Positions 1 through 11,057 of a DNA stretch of 64,000 bases are shown one piece after another (within the stretch, counting starts at the first letter, position 1; each line of letters opens with the position of its first letter). A program made the translations under genes and the position numbers. The stretch is from the NCBI RefSeq assembly GCF_964204645.1, contig NC_134028.1:19876153-19940152 (forward strand), read 5' to 3'. Source of the stretch: Tubulanus polymorphus (lineage: Eukaryota; Nemertea; Palaeonemertea; Tubulaniformes; Tubulanidae). The notes under the pieces are model-generated. The model did not search any database and was not told where the DNA came from. It saw only the letters and a program-made list of their open reading frames with translations.

Positions 1-99
1 CGCTCTTGCGACTGGCAGAAACTAGTCGCACACAATCGTATTGCAAGCGACTTGCATCGAAACTTGCGATGCAACGCGAGGATCGCATCGTGTCACAAG

Positions 100-690
100 A
101 ACAACCAACGTCTGGCTTTAAGTTACTGCGGAGCACCAGAAATATCTTTTTTTTTCGTTCAAAAGACCTTTCCCTTGAAAATTCTTTCGTCGGAACAATA
201 TTTATTTCGTTCGAACCAATGATATTCTATACAATTGAACCAATTTGAAAAAATCGTTAGAACAAAGTTGAACAAACTTTTTTTTGTCCAAACGAAAGGT
301 TTTTCGTTCGAACAATCATTCAATTGAACAGAATCGTTTTAATTTGAACAGAATTTTCTTGTCAGAACATTAAGTTTTTCGTTCGAACAAGTATATTGAA
401 AAAAGTTTTTTCTCCGAACCGAAAGTATTAAGTATTTCGTTCAATCGAACAGAATTTTTTTCATTCAAACATTCGTTCGAAAAAATTGTTTTCGCTCAAC
501 CAAACTTTTCAATTCAACAATAACATAGCTTTTTATTCGAACACATTTTCTGTCAGAATGAAGAAAATTTTTGGTTCAAGCAAAAAGCGTATTGTTCGAT
601 CAAACAGAATTATTTTCATTCGAACAAGATTTTCTGGTTGGAACATTAAGTTTTTTGGTCGAACAGCGCGTTAAGTTCGATTTGGAAATT
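100..690. repeat. Degenerate short tandem repeat, TTCGTTCGAACA-like
   Basis: The stretch is filled with irregular copies of a short AT-rich motif built around TTCGTTCGAACA, separated by runs of T or A. Spacing is not constant, so it is a decayed simple repeat rather than a clean satellite. No coding potential is credible here; the open frames are by-products of the repeat. Confidence 0.6.
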
Positions 691-696
691 TACTCG

Positions 697-968
697 GTCT
701 GGTATATGTTGGATAACTGTGTATGTCATTTGTCAGGACATTAAACAGAAGACAACTTAGGATACTACCTTGCGTGACTCCACTAGTTAGACTGACTTAT
801 TCCAAGATGAGGCGTACCGTTGATTTCGGCTACAAGTTTTCGTTCAGAGATAACTGCTGAGCCATTTGAGTGACCTTTCATTAATGATATTTCCTAATAG
901 CCTGGTTAGTAATGCCTGATGTTGTGCCTTATCAAATGCTTTGTCGAAATCCACCGTTGAACTGGATT
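697..968 (-). pseudogene. Non-LTR retrotransposon reverse transcriptase fragment
   Basis: On the minus strand this reads as the middle of a LINE reverse transcriptase. It begins with a DFDKAFDKAQHQALL block (the family's DFxKAFDxVxHxxLL motif, containing the first catalytic Asp). A SGVTQGSILSCLLFN block (the VPQGSxLGPLLF motif) follows about 50 codons later. The blocks lie in different frames, with a TGA and at least two frameshifts between them, so this is a dead 5'- and 3'-truncated copy. No endonuclease or tail is visible. The LINE clade cannot be assigned from so short a piece. Confidence 0.8.
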
Positions 969-984
969 CTAAGACTGTGCAGAA

Positions 985-1215
985 AACCCGTTATCGCTGC
1001 TTTGCAGCTATATTTCACATTCTTGTTCGCTGAGATATTTCTAACTTGAACGCGTCCGGTATTAAAAGCTGACTCTGGTTCTCTTTAAAGATGACTTTTA
1101 ACTGAACTCGACTGTAATTCATTATCGTATTGATCGCCAGGTGCTCCCCATTGGAAAAAAAACTCCCACAAAGCAAAACGAACAGAAAAATAAGGTCTGA
1201 AAATCAGCAATTGAA
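985..1215. repeat. Diverged copy of dispersed repeat R1
   Basis: Contains the same landmarks as three younger copies near 9.2-9.5, 52.7-53.0 and 54.1-54.3 kb: TTCTTGTTCGCTGAGATATTTC, the CGTCCGGTATTAAA block and the CCCACAAAGCAA block, in the same order and orientation. It is clearly older and more substituted than those copies, so the repeat family predates the recent segmental duplication. Confidence 0.6.
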
Positions 1216-1448
1216 GAAATCATTTGAACGAAAAGGGATTATGCATGCGCAATTCCCGTCCTACCTAGGAAGGTATATCTCCCCATTGCTTCTTCCCTAG
1301 TTGACTCTGAAACCCGCTGATGAGGATCAGTGGCAACGGAACAATTTCATCTTTCCGCATTCATTTCGGTAAGGCACCGTCCATCTCATAAGACGAAAAC
1401 GAATCTGATATTTTATATAATTATATAACATTGTTATCATATGGTTAT

Positions 1449-1775
1449 TTATAATTTATATAACAAACAGATTCTCCTCAGTCTCATTTCTTTTCGAGGT
1501 TCTCGCGGCAGTGTTAGGCCTGCGTCGCTTTCGATTCCATACAACTGCTCTTTTGTCATCAACGCCATTAACTTCCCTTCTACAGGCGTAAGATCTCCAC
1601 CAGTGGTGTTTCTTCCCCCTGTACCATGCTGGTGTCTTCGGATAAAAATGTGCCCCCGTTTGCTACGACTCTTCAAATTGGTTTATTTTTCCTGCACTCT
1701 CCGTTCGAGCACCGGAGCAACTGAGTTTACGGCCTGAGAAATTTCCGTCCATCGACTTTCTTTCATCTTATTTGT
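1449..1775 (-). pseudogene. Myb/SANT-like DNA-binding domain pseudogene (NAIF1/Harbinger-associated type)
   Basis: On the minus strand one frame reads KMKESRWTEISQAVNSV, then a stop codon, then NLKSRSKRG, and later TGGDLTPVEGKLMALM. This order matches Myb/SANT-like domains of the NAIF1/MSANTD type: a WxEIxxAVNxV helix, a kkWxNLKSRxKK helix, then a GG-linker and an LTPxEEKvlxLi segment. The in-frame stop replaces the usual KKW before NLKSR. Such domains often come from Harbinger-type DNA transposons. I infer a dead transposon-related or domesticated gene remnant. Assignment rests on motif order only. Confidence 0.5.
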
Positions 1776-3184
1776 GATTCCATCGGAGGAATGACAGTTC
1801 CCATTCGGTATGAAATTTGATCAGTGTGTCAACTACACCTGTAAATATTGTTCTTTTATTGCTTTCGCTGCTTTTTTGCATCGCCGCTGCGTCACGATGT
1901 GGATGTACAAGGGACCTGCAATTATCGCGGTCTACAGTAGGTTCCTCCAGGAAAGTCGAATGAGATAGTACATGCAAATATTCTAATGAAGAATTTCAGA
2001 AGTTAAAACAATGTACGTCACAGTGATATATCTATTTCTGCAGCAAGATATCTCTATACCGATGGGCTGGTCGCGATTGCAATATTTTGCTGACGAACGT
2101 CTATTTTCAAGGCAGTATATGTTTTGCGGCCTGATTAAGCCATCAGTGAATATTGATTCAGTAACATGTCGGTATTGATAGCGTTTCCAATTCCACAATA
2201 CAGATTATTCAATGTTTAGTATTCATGCAATCGTACACGATTGTGGATGATATAAAATTTGTACAAAAATGATGTATAAAACTTATACATAGAACGATAA
2301 TGAAAAGAAAATTAACATTATTGCAAGTTACCGAATTTAATATTCACTCGGAATGGGTAGATATGGAATTAGATATTCAGGCCTTAAACTCTTGATCCAA
2401 AGAATTTGCTTACAATTTTGGCTAATAGATGGAAAGAAAGTAGTAGGTTAATTGGTGTTCCTTGTCGAGGCTTCTAATGTTGGGGAATATTTTGATGATA
2501 TCGTTGAAGAGTTCATCCCGCAGATTTTCCCATCTAGAGCACACCATTAAAACAAACGTGAAATTCGGGTTAGATCACCTCGCTTTCCATTGCAAAGTTT
2601 TGGCAAAGGGCCTGTTGATTAAGAGTCGAAAAGATAGATACAAGAAAACTAGTCCAATCATAAATATTTTGGCGATTTAGTTTAAGCATGCTACGCGAAC
2701 TAAGCCATCCGCTGTATGTTTGACATTTTTGATACATTTGCTGTAATTTTATATTATATTAAGCCGCAACCATTTATATGATTATTTACTGAATAAATTT
2801 TGAATTGAATTGAATTGAAAATTGCGTTGTCATAAGTTGAAGATTCTTAATGCCGTCCTGGTCTAACTGATTATGTAATCATTGGCTGGATCCAAACAGC
2901 CATATCTGCCCAGGTTGGAATAAATTCTGTAGACTTATCCTCGGGTTCCATTCACAATCTCCCGTTTGCATTAATTGGCACGCAAGATCGTCCCACTACT
3001 AACTCCCTTACCCGTAATGTTAACCTCAATGAAATCAATACATCACTACATTCATTTTATGCCGACTAAAAACTATTTATTTGCGTTTTCAAACATTGAC
3101 ATAAATTTTAATCGTATAGAACAAGGAAACCCGGAATTTATAGAATTAGAACATACATCTTCTAGTATAAATGCAATTTAGCTC
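1776..3184. other. Gene-poor stretch
   Basis: No convincing gene seen. There are short open frames on both strands without recognisable motifs or splice structure. A short GAATT-rich run near 2.80-2.82 kb follows an AATAAA, which may mark the 3' end of an old retroelement. Confidence 0.4.
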
Positions 3185-3213
3185 GAATTATCGATCATTA
3201 TGCATGGAATTTT

Positions 3214-4038
3214 CTAGTTTTCTAGTTTTTTCAATGCTTCTTTCAAAGTTTTCAAATTGTTTCTAATGACGTTGACATTGTTTCGTACGTAAGCGAAAAT
3301 CTTCGATTTGCCTTGTGTTGACTTGAAGACTTTTGCCAAAACGCTAGGTAGTTGTGAACCTTGTAACTTTAGATCGTCCAAGATCTTGCTGTTGACGATG
3401 GTATCGCAATCTAATTTGCCCAGTGGTCCTGATATGGCCTTGCCGTAATGTTCGACAGCAAGAGATGCTACCTATATAATAAAAATGTAATTGAAAATGG
3501 TTTTTCCTGCTGAACCCTTAAATTACAACATTGATGTCACGATTATCAGGAGGTTATACTAAGAGGTTATAAATAGTTGAGACTATTTCCAGTCCTGCGT
3601 AAAAACCCACAATATAGATCTTAAACAACAGTTGTTATTTCATTCTAACGTTTCGGGTGGAATACTTCCACTCATCTTCAGAGATTTGTTTCAAATACTG
3701 AGAGGTTTTTCCGTTAATTAATCTTCTTTCCCTAAGTAATATCAACTGCACGTAGGATCAAGGAGATTTGTAGACTTAAGGTTCAGGAGTGTAGCTGCGA
3801 TGGATTAACACACGTGATATGACTAAAAGATATTTACCTTGCGACATGTACTTTCATCAATGGCATCGGTTGAAGCCCAGAGAACGGCCAGAAAAACCAC
3901 CAAAAAACTTATCAATTTCATGTTGTATCCGAAAAACTGCAATCAGATCATAGAAAATAGAGTCTTGTTCCCGGCAGTCAGAACTGGATACTCGTTTCCA
4001 GCTGTGTCAGAACTACCGATATTATAATTGATCTTACC
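3214..4038 (-). CDS. Small secreted cationic protein, copy A
   Basis: A split gene on the minus strand. A non-coding 5' exon ends at 4038 (CAG|GTAAGA). Coding exon 1 is 3838-3921 (28 codons) and coding exon 2 is 3214-3471, joined in phase 0, giving 113 aa. Residues 1-20 form a signal peptide (MKLISFLVVFLAVLWASTDA). The mature part has two cysteines 24 residues apart (Cys26, Cys50) and a Lys/Arg-rich C-terminal amphipathic stretch ending KKLEN. About 85 percent of residues match copies B and C by eye. The family is not recognised; secretion and a cationic helical tail are what can be seen. It sits head to head with copy B inside the inverted duplication and shares its TATA and 5'-exon architecture. 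Confidence 0.8.
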
Positions 4039-4118
4039 TGTATAATGTGTATAATGAGATTTAACGTACTGTTGAAGCGACTGACGAATGTCTCATTTTG
4101 TCGATTGAATCTTGCCAG

Positions 4119-4125
4119 TTTTATA
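4119..4125 (-). promoter_or_regulatory. TATA box of peptide gene copy A
   Basis: TATAAAA on the minus strand, about 80 bases upstream of the 5'-exon donor at 4038. The same motif in the same setting precedes copy B (7793-7799), and the sequence between TATA and the donor is conserved between the two copies. Confidence 0.6.
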
Positions 4126-4439
4126 CATTTTTGGCTGAATAATATTTGATCAGAAGTTGCTGAATTAATTTCAACTATTTATCAGGATCGATTCGATTAT
4201 TTTTGCTTTGTTTAATCTGTCTGGCCCTGTTTTTCTACTCTATATTGCTGGAAATTTGAAGGACGATGGAGGTTCGACATATTTTTTATGCACACATGAA
4301 TTGATTATTGTAAAAGACTAGATTTAAACTTTAGATTCAAATATCATACGAACTACTTCCGGTTCTACAGTTCCACAATTTCACAGAGAGGCAACTTATT
4401 GAAAATGAACTCATTTTCAAACTCTTGAGTCAAATTCAA

Positions 4440-4985
4440 CCGAACTTAGGAACTTTGTCCAGGACTGTGGCGCTGGATCCTAAATAAGCAAATCCAGAAG
4501 TGTGGAGTCATGACCACAACTGTCGGGGTAGGTCCACATCTGTGGAACTTGGCCAACAACTGTAGAAACGGGTCCAGAAGTGTGGAACTAGGTCTTAAAC
4601 TGTAGAAGTAGATCCAGAACTGTGGAACAGGGTCCACAACTGTAGAAGCAGGTCCAGAGCTATATAACCGATCCACCATGGTTGAAATGCGTCCAGCTGG
4701 AACTGGATCCACAACTGTAGAAGTAGTACCATAATTGTGGAACTGGGACCAAGTTGTAGACGTATCTCCATTACCGTGGAACTGGATCCAAAACGGTAGA
4801 AATAGATTCAGAACTGCGTAGCTGGGTCTACAACTGGAGGGTCCATGCAGAACTGAAGAATTGGGTCCACACGTGGAAATAGATCCGGAACTGTGGAACA
4901 GAATCTCGTTTTATGGAACTTGGTCCAGGAGTGTGGAACTCATGGGCAAAACTGCGGAATTGGGTCTCAACCTGAAAAAAGGACG
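4440..4985. repeat. About 21-bp minisatellite (left arm)
   Basis: Degenerate tandem units alternate GGTCCAGAACTGTGGAACT and GATCCACAACTGTAGAAG forms, period about 20-21 bases. The reverse complement occurs in the right arm of the inverted duplication (6900-7240 and 7490-7565). Open frames across it are repeat artefacts. Confidence 0.8.
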
Positions 4986-5509
4986 TTTTGACTTACATAT
5001 TCTGTGTTTTTTCTGTATTTGCAATAAATCGACGAGAACTTGTTTGATTTGGGGAGAATGGGCGAAAATAACGCATTACGTCGATTGTTTTAACGCAGTG
5101 AATATCAATAAAATCATTGATTGTATTGATCACCAGTTATATTCTATCTAAACCGACCAGTAATTATTTTGTTTTAATTAGATGGCAATGGTCGGTTTTA
5201 TCAGATCACTTCTATGGCAAATACTCCAAGTCATGTCTTGAAGTTTCTGCCACGGTTTGAATTCATGCCGACAAATCTGTATGCTCATGAATTGTAAACC
5301 TGAGGAAATTTAATGAATTTAAATGGGAAGGGGGCGATGAAGTCTAGGGGTACCGTCTGAATAAGCCCCGGACGTTGTTCACACAAAATGATGTTTTAAC
5401 ACTGGTATTTTAGTTTACACAGTTCACGTGTCCCCTAACGCTTACACGGTATATACGGTATATATCCCGTGATGAAACACACGATCATTTAGACAAACGT
5501 CATATTCTG

Positions 5510-6340
5510 TTGCAAGTCATAACAACTGATTACACATTGTATTACACAATTATTCGATTGAGAGCTAGTGTAGAATTCAATCTTGCGCCTGATCGAAATC
5601 GATCTGCAAAAATAGTCAAGATTTTCTGAATAACAAGATTGATCTAAAAAAAAATCTGCGCAAATGCAGGAACTGTTGAAATGCGATTGTATAATGCAGT
5701 TTTTCAAGGTGAAATGAAGGTGATTTTAAAGATTGCGGTTTATGTCGGGTTTGGTTGTAATATATCACCAGTATGCTTTGCCTTGCCCCCGGAGGTGACA
5801 CGATGAAAAAATATCCTTATTTATTCTTACAAGAAGGAATTCTCGACCGGAGTTTTCGACCGGAATGTCATATACATGTATGGACGTAAAGGGCGGTGCT
5901 CACGTGATTTTAAAGGGGGTACTTCATTGGGGTGTAAGATTATAATTCCAAATCCGTGATCGATCCACAAGTAGTTAATCTTATGCTCGATTCAGGTAAC
6001 ATTCTATTATAATCAACCTTTTCATTGAAACTAAATGAGAATCATACAATATTTCGGCTACTTTCTATACATAAAGGGTTAGTAACATATATTAGGAGGA
6101 TTAATGGGTATTAGGTATTCACGGAACCGGTTTTTGACTGACAAATGGCAATGATCTCCTTAATAATCTGTATGACCACCTCGTTCATAGATTAAGGGGT
6201 TAGGGGAAATCGCCTACCATCAAAAAACAAGCATTTCGCTAGAATGAAAAACGTGTCGTTCCTACGAGGAAATTTTCGTTAGAATGAAAAAAATGCCGTT
6301 CCCACGAAAACATTTCGTTCGAATGACATGATTAACGAAA
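5510..6340. other. Spacer of the inverted duplication
   Basis: Unpaired centre between the two arms. It holds a short GAATTCTCGACCGGAGTTTT block and AT-rich sequence. No gene is seen. Confidence 0.4.
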
Positions 6341-6899
6341 TAATCTTGTAACACAATATGACGTTTGATCGCTTGTTTGCTCGTGGGATAATACCGTGTT
6401 AGCGTTAGGGACAAGTGTGAACTCAACTATCAGCGTTTAAACATCATTTTGTCTCAACACCGTCCGGGGCTTAGTCAGACGGTACCCCTAGACTGCCTCA
6501 GTCTCTCCCGTTTTTGCAATTTTTTATCATGCAGATTTTCGGCAAATTCAAAATGTGGCAGAAACTTCTAGACATGACTTGTATTGTTTCCAATAGAGAG
6601 GGGATTTGATTAAACCTATCATTGTCATCTAATTGATACGAATAATTAATGGTGGATTTGAATATAACCTAACTGGTGATCAGTGCAATCAATGATTTTA
6701 TCAATATTCAATGTGTTAAAACAATGGGGTACATACAAAGTTGCTATCCCGCCAGATGGCCTGACGAGCAGTAGGTTTCCGCTGTCAAAATAAGTTCATT
6801 TTTAATCTTTGAACTGAATTTTAGACTCCCTAATCTATATATTATCACAGCGCCCATCAAATATGTAAAACTTTCATTCTTCAAATTGAACGACTTCTC

Positions 6900-7565
6900 G
6901 TCGATTTATTTCTACAGTTGTGGATCCAGTTACACAATTTTGGACCTGCTTCTACAGTTTTCGATCCATTTATACAGTGCTGGACCTATTCGACAGTTGT
7001 GGACCCAATTCCACACTTCTAGACCCACTTCTATACGTGGACCCAGTTCCACACTTCTGGACATACTTCTACAGTCCACAGTAATCTGGACCTTCTTCGA
7101 CATGATTACCCAGTTCCACACTGTCTTCTAAACCTACTTCTGCAGTTGTGGGCCCAGTTTCACAGTTGTGGACCTACTTCATAGTTGTGGACCCAGGTCC
7201 ACATTTCTAGGCCTACTTCGACAGTGTTGTGGATCTGGTATGGTTGCTGAATGTTAACCAGTGTTGCGATTGTGTCATTTCTCCAGTATCGGGTTTCTGT
7301 TAAAATCTTCTTACTGTTATTGTTTTATACGTGTGACGCAAGCATCAACGCAGGTTGTCTGAAAATAGCAACACTGGCCATGAACTCCAGTTTCCGTACA
7401 TTACTTGTTGCTTAACCACTGAAATAACTGAAGCTCAATAATATTCATGAAAGCCCATAAATATAATTCATGAAAGCCGCATAATAGATCCAGTTCTGGA
7501 CCTACTTCTACAGTTTTTGACCAAGTTCCACACTTCTAGACTTGTTTCTAGGATCCATTTACACT
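6900..7565. repeat. About 21-bp minisatellite (right arm)
   Basis: Reverse complement of the left-arm minisatellite, with units such as CAGTTGTGGACCCAGTTCCAC. It is interrupted around 7.25-7.48 kb by unrelated sequence containing a duplicated ATAATTCATGAAAGCC motif. Confidence 0.75.
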
Positions 7566-7792
7566 GTCCTGGACAAAGTACCTAAGTTCAGTTGAATTGA
7601 AAATGTAAAACCTCCATCGTCCTTCAAATTTCCAGCAATATACAGTAGAAAAACAGATGCAGACAGATTAAACAAAGCAGAAATACCCGAATCTCGATCC
7701 TGTAAATAGTTGGTATTAAATCTACTGAGTGGGATGTTTAATGTGAAGCCGTTCAGCAACTTCTGATCAAATATTATTCAGCCCAAAATATG

Positions 7793-7799
7793 TATAAAA
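7793..7799 (+). promoter_or_regulatory. TATA box of peptide gene copy B
   Basis: TATAAAA about 80 bases upstream of a non-coding 5' exon that ends at 7878 (AAACAG|GTAAGA). Position and surrounding sequence match copy A. Confidence 0.6.
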
Positions 7800-7878
7800 C
7801 TCGCATGATTCAATCGACAAAATGAAACATTCGTCAGTCGCTTTGACATCACGTTAAATCTCAACACACATTAAACAG

Positions 7879-8527
7879 GTAAGATCACTCATGATATCTG
7901 TAGTTCTGAAACAGCCGGGGACCAGTCTCCAGTTCTGACACTGCCGGAAACCAGTCTCTATTTCTATGATCTGATTACAGTTTTCCGGAGACAACATGAA
8001 ATTGATCAGTTTTTTGGTGGTTTTTCTGGCCGTTTTCTGGGTTTCAACCGATGCCATTGATGAAAGCACATGTCGCAAGGTAAATATCTGTCTATAAAGA
8101 GAAAACGCTGTATAGCTAAAAAGCGTTTTTTCAATCCTATCACGTGTGTTAATCCATCGCAGCTACACTCACTATAACCTCTTAATATTCTTATAATCTC
8201 AGTATTGTATTTAAAGGGCTTTCCGGGAAATAGCAGTTTCAATTATGTGTTTGGTTTCATCGACAGGTATCATCTCTTGCTGTCGAACATTACGGCAAGG
8301 CCATATCGGGACCACTGAGCAAATTAGATTGCGAAACTATCGTCAACAGCAAGATCTTGGACGATCTAAAGTTAAAAGGTTCACAACTACCTAGCGTTTT
8401 GGCGAAAGTATTTCAGTCAAAACAAGGCAAATCGCTGATTATCGATTACGTAAGAAAAAATGCCAAAGATCTAAGAAACAATTTGAAATCTCTGAAAAAT
8501 GCATTGAAAAAAAATAAAGAAAACTAG
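7879..8527 (+). CDS. Small secreted cationic protein, copy B
   Basis: Coding exon 1 is 7996-8079 and exon 2 is 8267-8527, joined in phase 0 (AAG|GTAAAT ... TCGACAG|GTATCA), for 114 aa. A non-coding first exon ends at 7878; its intron ends at CTGATTACAG about 20 bases before the ATG. Residues 1-20 are a signal peptide. The mature part has Cys26 and Cys50 and a basic C-terminus (YVRKNAKDLRNNLKSL then KKNKEN). Copy C at 51.5 kb differs in only one coding position that I can see (Ser24 to Ile). No family is recognised. A secreted host-defence, venom-like or developmental peptide are all possible and none is shown. Confidence 0.85.
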
Positions 8528-8929
8528 AAAAAGTATTTAGAAATGATGGATAATTTGACCTGCATCGCATTATACTAGAAGATGTATGTTCTAATTCTGT
8601 AGGTTTCGCGTTTCCTTGTTCTATACGATTCAAATTTGTATCAGTGCTTGAAAATGCAAATAAATAATTCTTTTGGCATTAGAAATGAATTTAGTGATGT
8701 ATTGATTTCATTGACGATTCGCAGTTTACAGTTCTCCAGAAAGGGGTGTGCGGATATTACTTACAAGTACCCGGGAACCTCTTAGCAGGTGATACTTACG
8801 AGCTTCCAGTTGTTTCAGACGGTGTCCAATACATAGGACAAGTTTATATTGCCGTAACGCCACCTAGCATGTAATAAGAAGAGTTTTTCGTCCCAGCAGC
8901 TAGTAACACTGTAACCCTGTTCTTAAGAG

Positions 8930-9115
8930 ACGGCCAAGGCCTTTTTATAGGTTGATAAGGCTCACAACCTGACAGAGTTACCAGAGCTGAGTCCATGCAT
9001 GTGTCTCGACAGCCAACGCCAGATGTGGTTTCGATCTAGGGATCTCTTGGTTCCCAGTCCTCCACTCAAACAACTGCATGAGACCCCAATCCCAACAATA
9101 ACAAGTAATTCGGTT
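8930..9115 (-). repeat. Decayed tRNA-derived SINE-like sequence
   Basis: On the minus strand a TGCAGTTGTTTGAGTGG segment (A-box-like) is followed about 35 bases later by GATCGAAACC (B-box-like). This is the spacing of a tRNA-derived internal promoter. The same block recurs at about 52.48-52.65 and 53.82-53.97 kb as part of the duplicated peptide-gene locus. Too decayed to name the tRNA. Confidence 0.35.
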
Positions 9116-9189
9116 CATCTGGATAAGAAAAAACAAATTAAACAGTTTAGAAACGCCAGAAAAAAGATATAACTTTCAACTTGACATGT

Positions 9190-9495
9190 TCAGTAAGAGA
9201 GCTGATACCTGTAGGTGTGACCGATGTGTGGGCGTGTCTTCCAGCTGTCGCTAACAGCTGTGTCTGGCAGTACGGCAACGAACGCCATTTTTTACATTCT
9301 TGTTCGCTGAGATATTTCTGACAGATGAGTGAATTAAACCTGAAGGCGTCCGGCCGGTATTAAATACTGTGACAGTGGTTTCTCTTTTGAGACGAGGTTT
9401 AACTGAGCCCGACTGTAAATCAACTGTTATAAAATCTCCTACAAAGCAATGCGAACGGGAAATAAGTCTGAAAATCGAATTACCTATAAACAATA
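9190..9495. repeat. Dispersed repeat R1, copy next to peptide gene B
   Basis: Nearly identical to 52.72-53.01 kb and close to 54.06-54.34 kb; a diverged copy lies near 1 kb. On the minus strand all three young copies keep a frame with CQKYLSEQECKKW-like residues (CKKYLGEQECEKW in the 54-kb copy). This hints at a captured cysteine-containing exon, but no gene context is visible. Confidence 0.65.
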
Positions 9496-9499
9496 TCGA

Positions 9500-11057
9500 T
9501 ATCAACTCGCAAAACACTCAAATATGAAAATCTTTTCCTAGTTTCATCTTTCACGTCAAACATCGAAGCCATATCGAACGGGAGATTATTGTTCTGTCGC
9601 GTGCAATAGACATGCGCAATGGAACATACCGTAAACGGTTCGAATCCAATCTTCTGAGGATTCCGCGGAAGTTTCCAATCCCGAATATAGACTTCCTACA
9701 ACAACTTATTTCCAAGTTCTGTCCATCCCATGTAAATTGTTTTCCTCGGGATTTTATGGGTTTTAGAATTATTCTTTAACCATTTTTGTTATCAATCCCA
9801 TACCCTCGGCCAATCAAAATTAACGGCTTAACTATTTTGCAGATATACATTTCATTTTTACAATATGATAATAGGCGTACTAGCAGTAAGTAGATAGAGT
9901 GATAATTGAAAATGCCATTTGAAATAGGTAGAATTTCCCCCAATCTGTTCCAGGAGTCAACTTTGTCAAAAGCCGCCATCTTTTGTGTCCCGGACTTTTA
10001 GCCCGCCGATAATTGACCAGCTCGTGGCGCCCCCTTTATCATCTTCGCTGTCGTTCCACCAAAAGGCAAAAAGTCAGGAATGTTGACCAGTGACCAGTCA
10101 GGTATGGCGTGAAATATGGTGAAAATTAATGAATTGAGTCAGATCTCTGATGTTACACAGTTTACTCACTATGCGCTATAGGCATTTACTTTATTGAGTA
10201 CAGATTATATAATCAGCATTTCAAATGAAAATTTTACAAATGAAATACATTTTAAGAACATCAACCAAATACTGGTAATTTACAGATCGATTATATGAAA
10301 TACATTATAATTGGAAAGCATCAACCAAATACTGGTAATTAACCGATTGATGATATATAAGTGTTTTGGTGCAACTAAAAGATCTATTGATTGATTTCGT
10401 GTGTCAGTAATTCATGAATCCTATCACATGTACATTATAACTAGATCTGTGTTCAGTTGGTTCTTTTAGTCTACGAGAGGTAAACTGACTGGGTTGGTTG
10501 TGATTATTAGCGGCACATGCTAATTCGTCGGTATCTACGCCTTACAATAGAATAAGCGATTACGATACTTTGACAGTTACTGTTTGTAACTCTAAGCGAA
10601 ACTGCGTCTTGCATTTTGTTTCGCTGTCGCATCCAAAGTTTGGATGGTAACACGAGATCAGCGTTCTCAATACACATCTATCCGAAAGTGTTTTGTAATT
10701 TTGTGGGTATAGCTTTGCTCTTCGTCGGATACTATAATTTCCTATTCTTTTCACTGAGAAACACAGCTCTTTTGAAGGACGATTAACTATGAAATGGACC
10801 CGCGCCATTTACATCTGTCGTTATTTCGATGTCTTAGTTTGATCGCATCCATGAAGAAAATTGATTTCAGAAAAATCCGTTTAAAATGTTGCAAACTCTG
10901 CACCCTCTGTATTCTGATTGCTATCGAGTGATGATGAACCAGGTTTGAAAATAAATAGTCAGCCTAAAAAGCAACCTAACTTTCAGTCTCGAATTTCACT
11001 TATCTAGAAAACAACCAAACACCGGAAACAACCATAACGAATATTATCATATCTATA
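9500..11057. other. Gene-poor stretch with a 58-bp tandem duplication
   Basis: No gene seen. Two tandem units, from about 10239 and about 10297, each contain ATGAAATACATT and ATCAACCAAATACTGGTAAT. Confidence 0.5.

Larger units (their letters stand above)
3185..8640. repeat. Large imperfect inverted duplication (arms about 3.19-5.51 and 6.34-8.64 kb)
   Basis: Landmarks repeat in mirror order: peptide-gene exon 2, exon 1, the TATA/5' exon, an AATTTGAAGGACGATGGAGG block, the GTCCAGAACTGTGGAAC minisatellite, the AAGTCATGTCT-AAGTTTCTGCC block, the CTAGGGGTACCGTCTGA block and the CAAACGTCATATT block. The left arm is read on the minus strand and the right arm on the plus strand. The central spacer is about 0.83 kb. 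The arms have diverged in places (single-base changes, small indels, different minisatellite lengths). The arrangement places two paralogous secreted-protein genes head to head. Confidence 0.85.

Noticed and set aside
4446-4712. 88-codon minus-strand frame in the minisatellite
   Set aside because: Repeating DPxPQFW-like residues simply translate the 21-bp tandem repeat.
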